Assembly (NCBI GenBank): GCA_015501585.1
Contig: JADNRY010000647.1
Location: forward strand, 1 to 32,944
Source: Rhodocollybia butyracea
Taxonomy: Eukaryota; Basidiomycota; Agaricomycetes; Agaricales; Omphalotaceae
Direction: 5' to 3'
Length of the DNA: 32,944 nucleotides
Both the position numbers and the translations under genes were made by a program. Under the pieces are notes generated by a model that saw only the letters and a program-made list of their open reading frames with translations, was not told the origin of the DNA and searched no databases. Below, one piece after another: positions 9,539-20,388 of this stretch (position 1 is the stretch's first letter; the number at the start of each line of letters is the position of its first letter).

Positions 9539-10797
9539 ATGAAGCTGCTCGGTAAATCTCTCGGGGTGGTTGTGGCTTTGGCTGTACGATGTGCCCTTGC
9601 GGGTCCTGCGTCGTGCGACACTCCAGCGACACTTCCAGGCTTTAACAACGCTGCTCTTCCTGACCCCTTCTTATTCAACGATGGAACGCCCGTTCTAACC
9701 AAAGACGACTGGACTTGTCGTCGACAACAGCTAGGAGCCCTCATCCAAGGCTACGAGGCTGGTTTTTTACCCCCTGCCCCGGAGACTCTCACTGGTACTT
9801 TTTCCCTGTCTGGACACACGGGTAACTTGACCGTGTTTGCTGCCAATGACGGGAAATCCATCAGTTTTTCTTCGCCTATTACCTACCCAACTGGCACCGC
9901 TCCAGCTGGGGGCTGGCCTTTGATGATTGCTTACGAAGGTGGCAGCATTCCTATCCCAGCCGGGGTAAGACATCTCGTTCCAAATTTACTGTGTCTCACT
10001 AACACACCTGTGCAGATTGCGGTACTCAATTACGCGAACTCTGCCATTGCTCAACAAAATACCGCAAGTAGTCGGGGTATCGGCACTTTCTTTCAACTTT
10101 ACGGCTCGAACGCGACGGCAAGCGCAATGACTGCCTGGGTGTGGGGAGTCAGCCGAATCATCGATATTCTGGAAGAAACCCCACCGCGCTCATAAACACC
10201 CAAAGAATAGGTGTTACAGGTTGTTCGCGAGATGGAAAGGGTGCTCTCATGGCAGGAGCCTTTGAGGAACGAATCGCCCTGACCATTCCACAAGAATCTG
10301 GGTCTGGGGGTGACTCGGGTTGGCGTATTTCGTTGTTTGAGCAGAACAGCGGGTCGCTTGTGCAGACAGCCACCGAGATCGTGATGGAGAATGTCTGGTT
10401 CTCTGTCAACTTTGAGAACTTTGTTAACACACTTAACGTTCTGCCGTATGATCACCATTCGCTGATGGCCATGGTGGCACCGCGAGGTTTGGTGGCCTAC
10501 GAGAATACCGACTTCATTTGGTTGAGCCCGGTGTCCGCCTTTGGAGACAGTGTAGGCGCACGGACGGTCTTCCAGGCTTTGGGCGTCGAAGACAACCTTG
10601 GCTTTGAACAAATAGGCGGACACGAGCATTGTGTTTGGCCAGCCAACCTCACCGCATCTTTGGATGCCTTCATAGACAGGTTCTTACTTGGTCAGAATGT
10701 CAGCACGGAAGGCTTCTTCGCGACCAATAACGTGTTTAACGGAGTGTCTTTCAATTCCTCGCTGTGGCTCAACTTTACAGTTCCGACCTTAACTTGA
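9539..10797 (+). CDS. 4-O-methyl-glucuronoyl methylesterase (CE15), reading frame interrupted
   Basis: Secreted CE15 esterase, which cleaves the ester between lignin alcohols and 4-O-methyl-glucuronic acid of glucuronoxylan. The first 21 residues are a signal peptide (hydrophobic '[14 protein letters not shown]'). An in-frame 51-nt intron lies at 9965-10015. Catalytic serine is in 'GCSRDGKGA' (most members have GCSRNGKGA), the acid in '[12 protein letters not shown]', the histidine in 'GGHEHC'. The N-terminal Cys pair (SCDTP, WTCRR) is kept. Two Cys of another disulfide are absent. No CBM1 or linker follows. At 10179-10182 a CCCC run leaves the frame one base short: 'DILEETP' and '[11 protein letters not shown]' are in different frames with no splice sites between. 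With the frame mended it would be about 402 residues, a normal length. Real pseudogene or assembly error. Confidence 0.88.
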
Positions 10798-11237
10798 TCT
10801 TCACTTGACATATTCACAGTTCAGACTTTTTAGTAACAGTCTTGTACATCAGACATGTAGTCCAAATTTCATTGATTTAGGTGTAGGCAGTCGGAATAAG
10901 CATATATATGCGGATTTGAGCTATCAATGATACATACGGAGTACTTAAATACAACAGGCCTATAAACGGAAGCAAAAACGTTCGAGGGTGGAGAGGATAC
11001 AAAACAAACGTTGTAGATCGAAAAACGAACGGAATTGTTCCCATGAATCGATATTCGACAACAGATAGCTTAACATATAACAGAACAAGGTAGCGTAGTA
11101 CTACAATTAAAAGTAATACACAAATTTTGGAAAACGAGTGCAAGAAGTCAAAGCACCAAAAACGAACAGGACAAAACCAGAGTTGACAAAAGATACACCG
11201 TTGCCAATCGTTTTAGTATATTCACTGCGCCGATGAG
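10798..11237. other. Convergent 3' intergenic region
   Basis: AT-rich spacer between two converging genes (CE15 and the zinc-cluster gene). No open frame with support and no clear terminator-type structure was seen. Confidence 0.5.
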
Positions 11238-13091
11238 TTAACTCGCCACTGGATAATCCAGGTCCTCGTCCAAATCATCGGCATCACTAGCGGGAAACTG
11301 TACCAAGTTGTTAATCTGCATATCCGTAGAATCACGAACATGCATCATCGGAGACTGTCTCATTGATCTGGGCGAGTTAGGTCCCCCGCGATGATGGTGT
11401 TTGAAGTTAGACGAAGGGAATGGTGTAGGTCCATGTGAAGCATCCGCAGCATAACCGGCTTCAGGATCACGGTCATCAATAGATGTGGTGGAAGTAGGGG
11501 ACAAGGGCGCGGGCAATGCGGATATACCGGGTACAGAACGTGCGTCGTCCTCAAGCTCTTCCTCCCCGCGGTTAATGAGGCCGGGGCCGTTTCTAAAGTT
11601 GCTAGTCATGATGGTTTTGTAAGACGGGCCCTCTTCTCGTGCTGAAGAGTACGGCATAGAGATGGTGGGAGCAGGGGGTTTGCTGCTGCTGGGTCTGCCG
11701 TTACTCGAACGGTGATCCTCCTGAAGTCCCCGGGAATGCGCCGCAGATATGATGCGAGGAAGACGGTCTCCGGAGGAATGTGGTTTGCTGCCATTGCCAG
11801 TAGGTCCGGCATCAGTCATAGCCGGGGGGGAAGCTTGTGTGAGAGCGACTTGATTGAAAGACACAGGTGCCATCGAGTTTTGCTCGATTGGAGTGAGTTC
11901 GTCGAGTTCATCGACGTCTGCGTCGGGAGCTGTACCTAGAATGGAAAGTGGGGGAGGTGCCTTCTTTCCCTTGGGCTCTACAAATTTATCTTTGAGCAAC
12001 ACTTTCATGTTGTCCAAGACAGCTTCAAACATTATGGTGTGGCGCTGTAAAAGTACTTGCGACTGTGCGCCTTGCTCGATAAGGGCATGGACTTTAGCCT
12101 TCAGGTCTTTAAACTCGTTAATCTGTGCGACGGGTGAGGCAATCGGTCTGGAGATCGGCCGGCTACGAACAGCATTTTGGGCGAAAGTAGGAACAGACTG
12201 GGCAACTCCGTTAGCTGGCTGGGGCTTGGAAGAAGTCCGCAAGCCCGTCCTAGTCTTCTTGCTTTGTGGAGACTGAGCGGCAACAGCGGGTGGGGTAGGA
12301 GACCGAGGACGCTTAACCGGCTTAGATGTACTGTGCAGCGGGGACCTGCCTCGAGTACTAGGGCCAGCACTAATACTCTCCCCAGTAGTGACCGGGAGGG
12401 ATCTCGTCTTTGGCGGAGCAGAGACGGAATGCGACTGTGCGCTGCCCTTTTTGTTACGAGGAGCTGGGGGGTTAACAGAACAGGCCCAGTGGCGTTTGTA
12501 GCACGTATTACACGAGAAACGAAGTGAAGAAATCTCGCAGGGCTTGTTGAGAGATTTGCATCGCCAGCAAGGAGGATCCTAAGAATGAACATAAGAACAG
12601 AATTTTGTACCCAGCAACGTAAACATACTCGGATACTGAAAACCTCTTTTGGTTTTCCTTTGGGATGGTTTTGCCACCCAACTGTGGTTGCTTGGATTTG
12701 CTCGAAGCAGGCGGAGTAGGAGCAAACGGATGGTTTCCCGTTTCCTCCTCAGATTCAGGATCATCAAAATTTGGTGTAACTTTGAGCTTTATCTTTGGTA
12801 GCGTCTTTCCGCTTGTTGTCGGTGCTCGGCCGACAGCACGATAGCTTCCTTTGTCATCGTTCTCCGGTGAAAGCTGGTCTTCGTCGTCGTCTTCTGGATG
12901 AGCTTGCATTCGTTCATCGTCAGGTTCGGCCTAGCACAAACGAGTATATGTAAGTACGTGTAGATGTAAGTGATATAAATCACACTCACCGAATGCCCAG
13001 CAGCCTCCGCTGCGTTTGCAGCCAAGCCATCGCTCAAGTATTTCTTCTCCCAAGGGTCCGTAAATGCCCCAGCATTCTGGATTGCAGCCAT
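11238..13091 (-). CDS. Large low-complexity protein with internal C6 zinc-cluster motif
   Basis: Three exons, 13091-12990, 12930-12637 and 12578-11238, phase 0 at both joins, give 578 residues. The N-terminus contains 'FTDPWEKKYLSDGLAANAA', then an acidic 'HPEDDDEDQLSPENDD' region. Around residue 134 is 'DPPCWRCKSLNKPCEISS', followed by 'CNTCYKRHWAC'. The spacing C-x2-C-x6-C-x8-C-x2-C-x6-C equals the fungal Zn(II)2Cys6 cluster, but lies inside the protein, and the usual basic residues between Cys2 and Cys3 are few. The rest is Pro/Ser-rich with one helical stretch ('FKDLKAKVHALIEQ', near residue 240) that may form a coiled coil. The C-terminus is acidic ('DADDLDEDLDYPVAS'). It may be a transcription regulator. 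An in-frame ATG at 13217 would add 42 residues, but lies only 24 bp from the next gene's stop. Confidence 0.75.
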
Positions 13092-13240
13092 TTTCTCCCT
13101 GGTGGACGGAGGGAGGCAGGAGCTTTGTTCTCTTACATAAGTCGGAATCAAGATTTCTCCTGTGAACTTCTGATGCTCGGGACAATGATACAAGGCAGTT
13201 TTTCTACATAAGTACATGGCATATGTCCTCTACATTCCCT

Positions 13241-14858
13241 TCACCGATTTGGCCTTAAAGTACTAATATCGGTCAAGTCCAACGCAGGCGGTTGACTAGA
13301 CTGAGAGGTCGAATTAGCTTTGGTCCGCGGGCCAAAAGGCCTTGAGCGTGATATCGACATCGAAACGCTCCTACTCACTGCCGCTTCATCAGCTTGTGAT
13401 GTAGACAAAGGTTGTGGTGTAAACAGAACTTGTGGTGTAGGCAAAGCTTTTGGTGCATGCAAAGCTTTTGGTGCATGCAAAGCTTTTGGTGCATGCAAAA
13501 CTTTTGGTGCATGTGGTGCAGATGAAGCTTGTGGCGCAGATGAAGTTTGTGGTGCAGATGAAGTTTGTGGTGCAGATGAAGCTTGCGGTGCAGATGAAGC
13601 CTGTGGTAGAGGCACAGACTGAGACGAAACTTGTGGTACAGACGAAGATAATGCAGTCTTGGACGTAATTCGCCGAGAACGCCGCGAGCGTTGTTTCATG
13701 ATATCTGGTCGTGGCCATTCTACAAGTTGTTGCTGCTGCGGAGGGCCGATAACCAATGAATTACGTCTCGAAGACGGGAGATGTGCACCTGGGGGCAAAG
13801 ATGTACGCAGAAATCCTGGATACAAGTTGGAAGGCCCTGAGCCTACAACAGGCGGAGGACGTTGAGGCTCATCCGGAAACTGAAAGTGCTCAATCTGATA
13901 GTCGGGACTTAATCCAGAGCGATAGGCATATGGCATCAGATTCGCAACATTAGTTGGTCGCTGGGGCTGTGGTGCGGCGATAGAGGGAGGTTTGATGAAT
14001 CGATTGAGCATGCTGGGGATAGGAGAAGAAGGTGGGGATCGCAGTCTGCTGCTGCTATTGCGGTCGTAGGTAGAAAGGTTGTAGATGCTATATCCCCATA
14101 ACCGATTGTCTCTTCCGGAATAGATGAAAACGGTCAGGAAGATTGTGAGGAAGTAGGCGAATACTAAAAGAAGGATCAGTCTAAGAAATAACACAAGGTT
14201 GGTTGAATCCTCACAGACGATAGCGTGAAGCCAGGTAAATGCTTGGAGGCCCTTGGTTGACCAGCAAGCTCCGCTAGGGAGATTGTGTGCGCCTGTGTTC
14301 AGCACTGTTATAAAATCAACAGAAAATGCGAGTGGAACCGTGCATACCTGAGCACATTTGCGATGGAAGAAGAGCGGTGACAATAGATGCAAGACCTGGG
14401 GAACATTTAGAAGGGTTCCCTCAATCGCTGAGCAGAAGACTTACTTATGTTTAACGAAAAAAAACAAACCGGACCAAATGCAGTCGAACCATACTCGACT
14501 AGTGAAAGCATTCTTCCTACCCACTTCGATGAATATCCTGCTATTTTGATCAGTACAAACGTGCAATCGATATAGTCTGGATACTCGCATTGTAAATACA
14601 CCGACTAATACGAATCCCCCCACAAAGATACCAAAACTATCCACTTCAATGACTTGTCGTAGAGCTATAAAAATCACAAGTCAGCTTTCTTCATCCTTCG
14701 TATCACCGACACACACATTTTGAGGTTTGTGCATATCCTAAATTCCAGACTGAAAAGCTGGCAATTACAGCACTGCATACGATTGACAGAGCTAGATAGA
14801 GTTTTATCAGCCCAACAGCGCAGCAAAATCGGAAGATTCTACATGCCAAAAACAACAT
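13241..14858 (-). CDS. MARVEL-like four-helix membrane protein with repeat-rich tail
   Basis: Membrane protein of the kind common in Agaricomycetes. Helix 1 is 'LALSIVCSAVIASFSVW', helix 2 'FGIFVGGFVLVGVF', then the motif 'RKNAFTSRVWFDCIW' and helix 3, then 'LPSGACWS' and helix 4 'LFAYFLTIFLTVFIY'. The cytosolic tail of about 260 residues is Ser/Pro-rich and carries tandem 6-residue repeats (SAPQ[AT]S and HAPKAL types). Introns end near 14657, 14342 and 14163. The join after 'CIW' is uncertain: a GTTTGT donor gives an open frame, while the GTAAGT donor after the A8 run does not. Function is unknown; MARVEL proteins act in membrane apposition and eisosome-like structures. Start ATG 14858 is the first that precedes helix 1. 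Confidence 0.6.
13436..13622 (-). repeat. Two adjacent 18-bp tandem repeat arrays in the coding tail
   Basis: On the plus strand the unit GGTGCATGCAAAGCTTTT repeats about four times (13450-13520), then GCAGATGAAGCTTGTGGT about six times (13515-13610). On the coding strand these give HAPKAL and SAPQ[AT]S units, in frame because the unit is 18 bp. Units differ at few bases, suggesting recent slippage or unequal exchange. Confidence 0.9.
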
Positions 14859-15451
14859 AACGAAACAAGACGAAGATGTTCAGCATACTATAGTTATTGG
14901 TATTCCAATATTGGCATATGTGCCGATCGTGTTAATGAGTGTGTGCGTGTGTGTGGTGTGGGGATACCGTTCGACGGCTGCGAAACGCTGAAGCTCCGCT
15001 CAAGAAGGAATGAGAGAGTAGACTAAAAGAGGTCACTTGTTTCAGGCACCATGGTACTGATCATCTTGCCTTAACCCCGGCATTTATATGGTTTCGATAT
15101 TTCATATTTAGCCTCTACTAGAAACTAGAAGCCAAAATGCATCTTCATCTTCAATTTCCTCCCATCCTCAAGACCATAACATACATTACTTACATGATCC
15201 ATAATCCAAATAGATAGTTATGTTCTACAGTATATAGCTATAACAAGAGCAAGCAGAATGGTGAGAACTTCTATTCAAAAACTGAACCTCCGCAAACATG
15301 TCGATACATCCCACCGTAATCAAAGCTTGTGATGAGCCTAAGGTTGCGAAGATAAGCGCTCAAAACCATGAAACCCGACGCACGACCGCGAAGTTCCCTC
15401 TCTAGATTTCTAGCTGTCGCCTCACAATTCCGGAATCGAAAAGACCTTTTA
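14859..15451. other. Intergenic region with GT microsatellite
   Basis: No gene seen. A GT-rich tract (GTGTGTGCGTGTGTGTGGTGT) lies at about 14939-14960. The region holds the promoter of the MARVEL-like gene and the 3' flank of the PP4R1-like gene. Confidence 0.5.
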
Positions 15452-18400
15452 TTAGGATCCTGAGAAGACGATATTCCGCAGAGGTGGACGCGAAAAGGTC
15501 AACGCAGAAGCGGAAGCGGCCCTTACAGTGTTGTTCCGCTCGCGTGATTCAGGACTATCAGCACCGAGGAGGCAGTCCACGACATATGACCGCACTTCAT
15601 TAGAACTGTCATCCAAGAGAACGGGAATCACATCCAGCAGTGATTTGGGAATAAGTCGGGCCTTTTTCCTCAATTCACCTAGAGATGGTACCATGAGTTA
15701 TCAGTAGATTTTGAATGGGCTGCCATACCATGGATAAACCCGATCAGTCTAGCGACTCCAATGCGTACACCCACAATGTTGTCAGAAGCAAGAGTGGCTA
15801 GAGTAGCGCATAGATCATCATCAATTTCCATTGAAGGGCTTTTTCCCTCAGGTCCTGGGAGAAGAAGGGCTTGCTGGCATGCGAGGTACCTAATAAAAAT
15901 CACCAGGTCAGTTTTCGGCAGGTTAATCAACATCGGAAAAACCACATACGTCATTCGTCGACGCGACATCTCAGAGCGAGCCATATACAGAAATTCGGCG
16001 CGTATGCCATCTAGGAGATTCTTGCCCTTGAATGTCATCCAAAGATTGGGAAGCTATGTAGATGGATAGGAGGAACGTTGAATAAAACAATGACGTAGAA
16101 GACGAAACTTACAATAAATATCGTAGCCTCCCTGACAGTGTTCACCGAATCTACAAGTGCATGAAGCATCAGCTTCCTAACAATCTCTGTCACTTCTGTG
16201 CCCCCGACGTTTAACATGTCATTTAAAATCTTGGCAATTCCTTCCCGCTCACGCCAGGAAGTAAAGGCGCTTGACGTCCATGCATCCAACACTGCATTAA
16301 AGACCTCGAGCTGACCATCCCGTGGAAGCACACCGACGAATGGGACAAGACAGTCAATCAATTTCAGCCGCACATCGTCCTCTGGGGTATGAAATGCTTT
16401 GCGCCATACACCCAAAAGGTCATTCTGCGCGTACTTTTCTCCTAAGATCTTGGCCATCTCTCCCAAAGACGCAGCAAGAGTACGTCTAACCCCGACATTG
16501 TTTATACCAGCAAGCCACATATACGTATCTCGTAAAGTAGACTGCCACCGAGCCCGTCCAACCGTAAGTGTGACAGCAGGAAAATTGAAGGCACAAATCA
16601 GAGGCCGAGAGGGGTCTGTATAGAATGCCTCGAGCGCTTCCTGCTTGTCAGTGATCGGGGGAGTTGGCTTAACTTCCTCGTCAGATGGAATCGGCTGCCG
16701 CCCATCTATGACGCGCCTATCCTTTGTCCGGCCAAGGAACATTTTCAGTAGTTCTTCTGGCGGTGTTGCACTTTCCTTCATTTCAATATCAGTGAAATCG
16801 TGCATGGGTTTGGACTTGTCGTCTTCATGAAATGTATAGATAACCTCTCCTAAGGCCTCGAGAACTGCGGCACGCACATCAGCAGACTCATCCATGCTCA
16901 TCGGAACCATGATATCCAAGGCCACTCGGTGCCGTTCACTGAGCGGTAGACGCCCTAGGATCGTCGGAAGTGCGAACAGGGAGGAATGACGGACATGGTG
17001 TATAGGGTCGGATACAAATTTTTGTAACAGGCGCATCTGAACAAATTTGTGAGCAATATATTCTCTAGAGGATAAATTAAAATTACATACCAAGGTGAGT
17101 TGAACTACTTCCGGGGGACCACCTTGGCTAGAGCACCAAGTGCAAAACATGCTTCTCTGCGAACCCAAAAGACAGGATCTTGAGAGACGCGCTCGACTTC
17201 GGCCACAAATATGTCCGTCGAGTGGTCATCCAGATATCCTGCAGACCGCAATTAGGTTTCCGCCAAAAAGACAGGTTTACACGAATGATCAGATACACAC
17301 CACTAGCAGCGACCGCAGCCATCAGGCTCATGCTACTGAGACGGCCAATGGCAGCTTGATCATATTCACCTTCTTCCTCTGTGCTTTCATAGGCATCTTC
17401 AACGTTACCACTCTCAGGAGAAATTTGGCCATCAGCGCTCATGTTGAAAGACTGAACACCAAAGGCGCTAGCGTCCTGCTGCCGGGAGTGAGATGAAGAA
17501 GTAGGCCATTTGACTTCACTGGACAAGGCATAGGGGCCGGACTGGTGGTTGGGGGTAGAAGGTGAAGAAGGGATACCAACAGTAGGAGAGGCTAATCCTG
17601 TGACAGTAGAGCCGGAAGAAGAGGGTGGTTCGGAAGGTCGAGGGGAATGATTACTCAGAGGGGAAGTCCCTTCAGAGCTCGGAGTGGTCGAGCTTGCGGT
17701 GGATCCAGGACTAGAGTTTGACGAACCCGTGCTCGAAGTACTCAGGGGCGACCCGTCTAACGGCCTTGCAGACACGACATAAGCTGATGCAACCGGTGGG
17801 AAATAAGGGTTATTGGTTTGCGACAACTGCTTGGGATCTACACGAGAAACAAAGTCGTCATCGGGAACGTCCCATTGAGGACTATCAACGATGTGGTAGC
17901 CTTGCTTTGGTTGTTGAGAAGGAGCTTGTTCTTGTTTGAGAACGATATCCACATGTGGCTCCAGACTAGTTCTCCGGCTGTTATGGGCAGGATCTGACAC
18001 CGAACCCACAGGTTCACGCTGAAGTTCTTGCAAGTCCTCGTCTTCATAGTTATCGAGACGGCCCATCCCAACGACGACTTGGAAAAGGATCTCCTTCTCG
18101 AAAAGTGCTCGTTCGTCTTTTCCAAACAAGCCTATGACGAGATCCTGGTCATCATCAGTCTCCGGCAGTAGGGATCCGGTCTTGCTTTTTTCTGCGGGCT
18201 CAGAAAGATGAGATGCTTGCACACGGACATTCGGATAATTGGTCCCGAGTTGTGACTCTATGGCATTGACTCGTTTTATCCTCCCCAATAAGGCAACGAC
18301 GGCATACCGAGTAGCTTCCACCTACTAGCACATTAGGATTAAGTAGAAGCGTTCCGAGGATCGGAGTAAATGCTTGCACAGAAATTGTCGGGGTACTTGC

Positions 18401-19349
18401 GTGATCCTGGAAATCAGGAGGGTCTATGCTATTCTCGTCAACGACGTCGCCAGGGATCAGTTGACAATGCTGTAGAAATGTTATCAACCCAGAGAAAGCA
18501 AGTGTGGAAAAAAAGCGTCAGCTTACAGTAAAGAACCACCAAATAATGGTGACTAGCTTTGAGGAAAAAGCTTCTTTGACCATTTCATCTGGGGTGCAGA
18601 TTTTTAAATAAAAAGATAACAAGGCCACAAAGAGGGAAGAACGGAACAATAACGTACCTTCATCCATGGCTAGAGGAGTCAATAGCGGTAAAACGTACTC
18701 GATCGCCTCATGTGGAGTCACCTGTTCGAGGAGCTCGGGAAGAGCATTGGCAATGAAGACACGATGAAAAGATGATTTGCTACGCGAGTAGAGATATATT
18801 CTCTCCAGATTATTCAGACCGTCGTCGTCTAATGTATCATCTGGAGGCTCTAAAATTTCTGGGAACAAGTCATCTGTTGTAGGTGACAACGCAGCGTTGT
18901 GTGCTATTTGCTCTGGCAGAGGCATTGCGCTGGGCGAAGAATATGCAGGGGAAAAGCCACCGCTGGTAGGCGTATGAAGAGAAAACTGAGTCTGAGAAGC
19001 GGGAGGCAGAACATGAGGAGCAATATGCAAGACTGGCGAAATAGGCGGAGAAGATGGCGCCTGATTCAAGAGATGAGGAGGTACTTGTGCGACGGGTGAA
19101 TCAACAATTGGCGTTGAGGGAGCGGTATAGAAGATGAGAGCAGGAGAAATTAGAGGACTTTCAAATGGATCTTCGAGTGTACTAGATGGAGACGGAGTAT
19201 AAGAGATGTTTCAAGCCAGAGAACACTGAAGGGGGCATGGAAATATGTGTGGGGCGAGCACCGAGTGAAGACATGGTGGTAGTGGTTGACGAAGAAGGTT
19301 CATCCGACGAATTATTGGACGAGTCGGAAAATGACACTAGACTGCCCAT
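15452..19349 (-). CDS. PP4R1-like HEAT-repeat phosphatase 4 regulatory subunit, frame interrupted
   Basis: HEAT/armadillo protein resembling regulatory subunit 1 of protein phosphatase 4. The N-terminus is Ser/Pro-rich; HEAT-like helices begin at 'LNNLERIYLYSRSKSSFHRV'. After 'EATRYAVVALLGRIKRVN' comes a long disordered Ser/Thr/Pro insert (about 17400-17900). Repeats resume with 'FWVRREACFALGALAKVV', 'DPIHHVRHSSLFALPTIL' and 'MDESADVRAAVLEALGEV', then continue to 'NEVRSYVVDCLLGADSPESR' at the end. At 17113-17117 a C5 run (minus strand) leaves the frame one base short: 'ALAKVV' and 'PEVVQLTL' are in different frames. Alternatively an intron could start at that GTGG, but would delete a conserved stretch. 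Start ATG 19349 and the first join ('MSSL' to 'DPFESPLISPAL') are tentative. The C-terminus is shorter than in animals. Confidence 0.8.
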
Positions 19350-19739
19350 GAGAAATCAGGAAGGAGGAAGAATTGAAAAAAGCTGTACTTTGGATGTCAA
19401 CACGGGCTATGACGCAGGTCGCGAGCAGCAGGAAGCGTGCCAAAAAACATAAAACCTTTTGCGCAGTTGTGAGGGCCGATAAAGGACGATAAAAATCTCC
19501 GCTCACTGCGTAGGACGACGGCGAATGCCGCTTCTTCAACGTCCAAAATTAGAGAGTCAACGGCAACCAAACGGCGAAAAGCCCCAAATCAAAATGGGAG
19601 TACAAAAACACGGAACTGAGTTTGACGTCATTTTATCACACGTGCTCAGGGCGCCAATGACGTATTACTATTCTATCTACAACAAAACATTTTACAAGTC
19701 TACTGACTCTTTTTTAAGCTACAAGGTACCACGGACAGC
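19350..19739. other. Region upstream of PP4R1-like gene; former 3' end of aspartate aminotransferase
   Basis: Mostly non-coding. Its right edge, 19719-19739, read on the minus strand, gives codons GCT GTC CGT GGT ACC TTG TAG, the apparent original last codons and stop of the aminotransferase gene. They are now cut off by the 19740-20388 insertion. Confidence 0.65.
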
Positions 19740-20388
19740 TAATCTCGTTCCCAGATGCATACGACGCGGACCGCTCTGCCGCGATAAATACAGACATAAA
19801 CAATCTGCCAAACACAAAACAAACATCAGAGCTGCGTCGTAGACATCTGGTGCATTCTGATTGTAAGGGGGCCGAGCACAACATAGCCACAGTGACATAC
19901 CTGTGACATATACCTGCCCCGTCCTCTTCAGAGGTAAAATTGAAGGTAAAATGGTGATAAAACATTTGTTTTTGGTAATAAAAAGAAGTAAGTCCAAGTC
20001 TACCAAGAATAATGTTCATTCTGAGTTGTGGTCAGTGGCAGATAGCTTTTGTGGCCATTTTGTGGCAGTTTGAGCCTTTTGTTAAGCTTTCTCATAGTAT
20101 CTTTTATGGTTCTCTATGCAAGAATGCATAGTAATCTTTAAAGGAAGCTACACACGGCCACTGCCAGTCCAAGTCGCAAGACTTCGAGTTTCTTATTCAT
20201 TGAGGCGCAAGCTGCTGGGCGTCAAACCTGTCACGCTAAGGTGGCTATGTACTGCTCGGCCCCCTTACGATCAGAATGCACCAGATGTTTAGGAAACGCT
20301 CGGTTGTTTGTTTGTTTGTTTGTTCGATGTTTATGTCTGTATTTATTGCGTAGCGGTCCGCGTTTCCGTACATCTGGGTACGAGATTA
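19740..20388. mobile_element. Miniature element with long terminal inverted repeats (Mutator-like type)
   Basis: Both ends read TAATCTCGT[T/A]CCCAGATG inward. The terminal repeats extend about 150 bp (19740-19890 against 20240-20388), roughly 80% alike by eye, with identical blocks such as ATAAATACAGACATAAACA and ACATCTGGTGCATTCTGAT. A perfect 9-bp duplication ACGGACAGC flanks the element (19731-19739 and 20389-20397). Long repeats plus 9-bp duplication fit Mutator-like elements; hAT (8 bp) is less likely. Its 649 bp carry no transposase. A GTTT repeat sits in the right arm at about 20308. It is inserted in the last codons of the aminotransferase gene. Confidence 0.85.

Noticed and set aside
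12101..12592. 163-codon minus-strand frame overlapping the zinc-cluster gene
   Set aside because: The alternative frame with the six Cys and the long downstream continuation is the real one; this is its shadow.
13320..13718. Open frames on both strands across the tandem repeats
   Set aside because: An 18-bp repeat leaves all frames open; only the minus-strand frame continues into the membrane protein.
14451..14464. Possible frameshift at the A8 run of the MARVEL-like gene
   Set aside because: An intron starting GTTTGT just before the run gives an open frame (CIWSG to LASIV), so a frameshift is not required.
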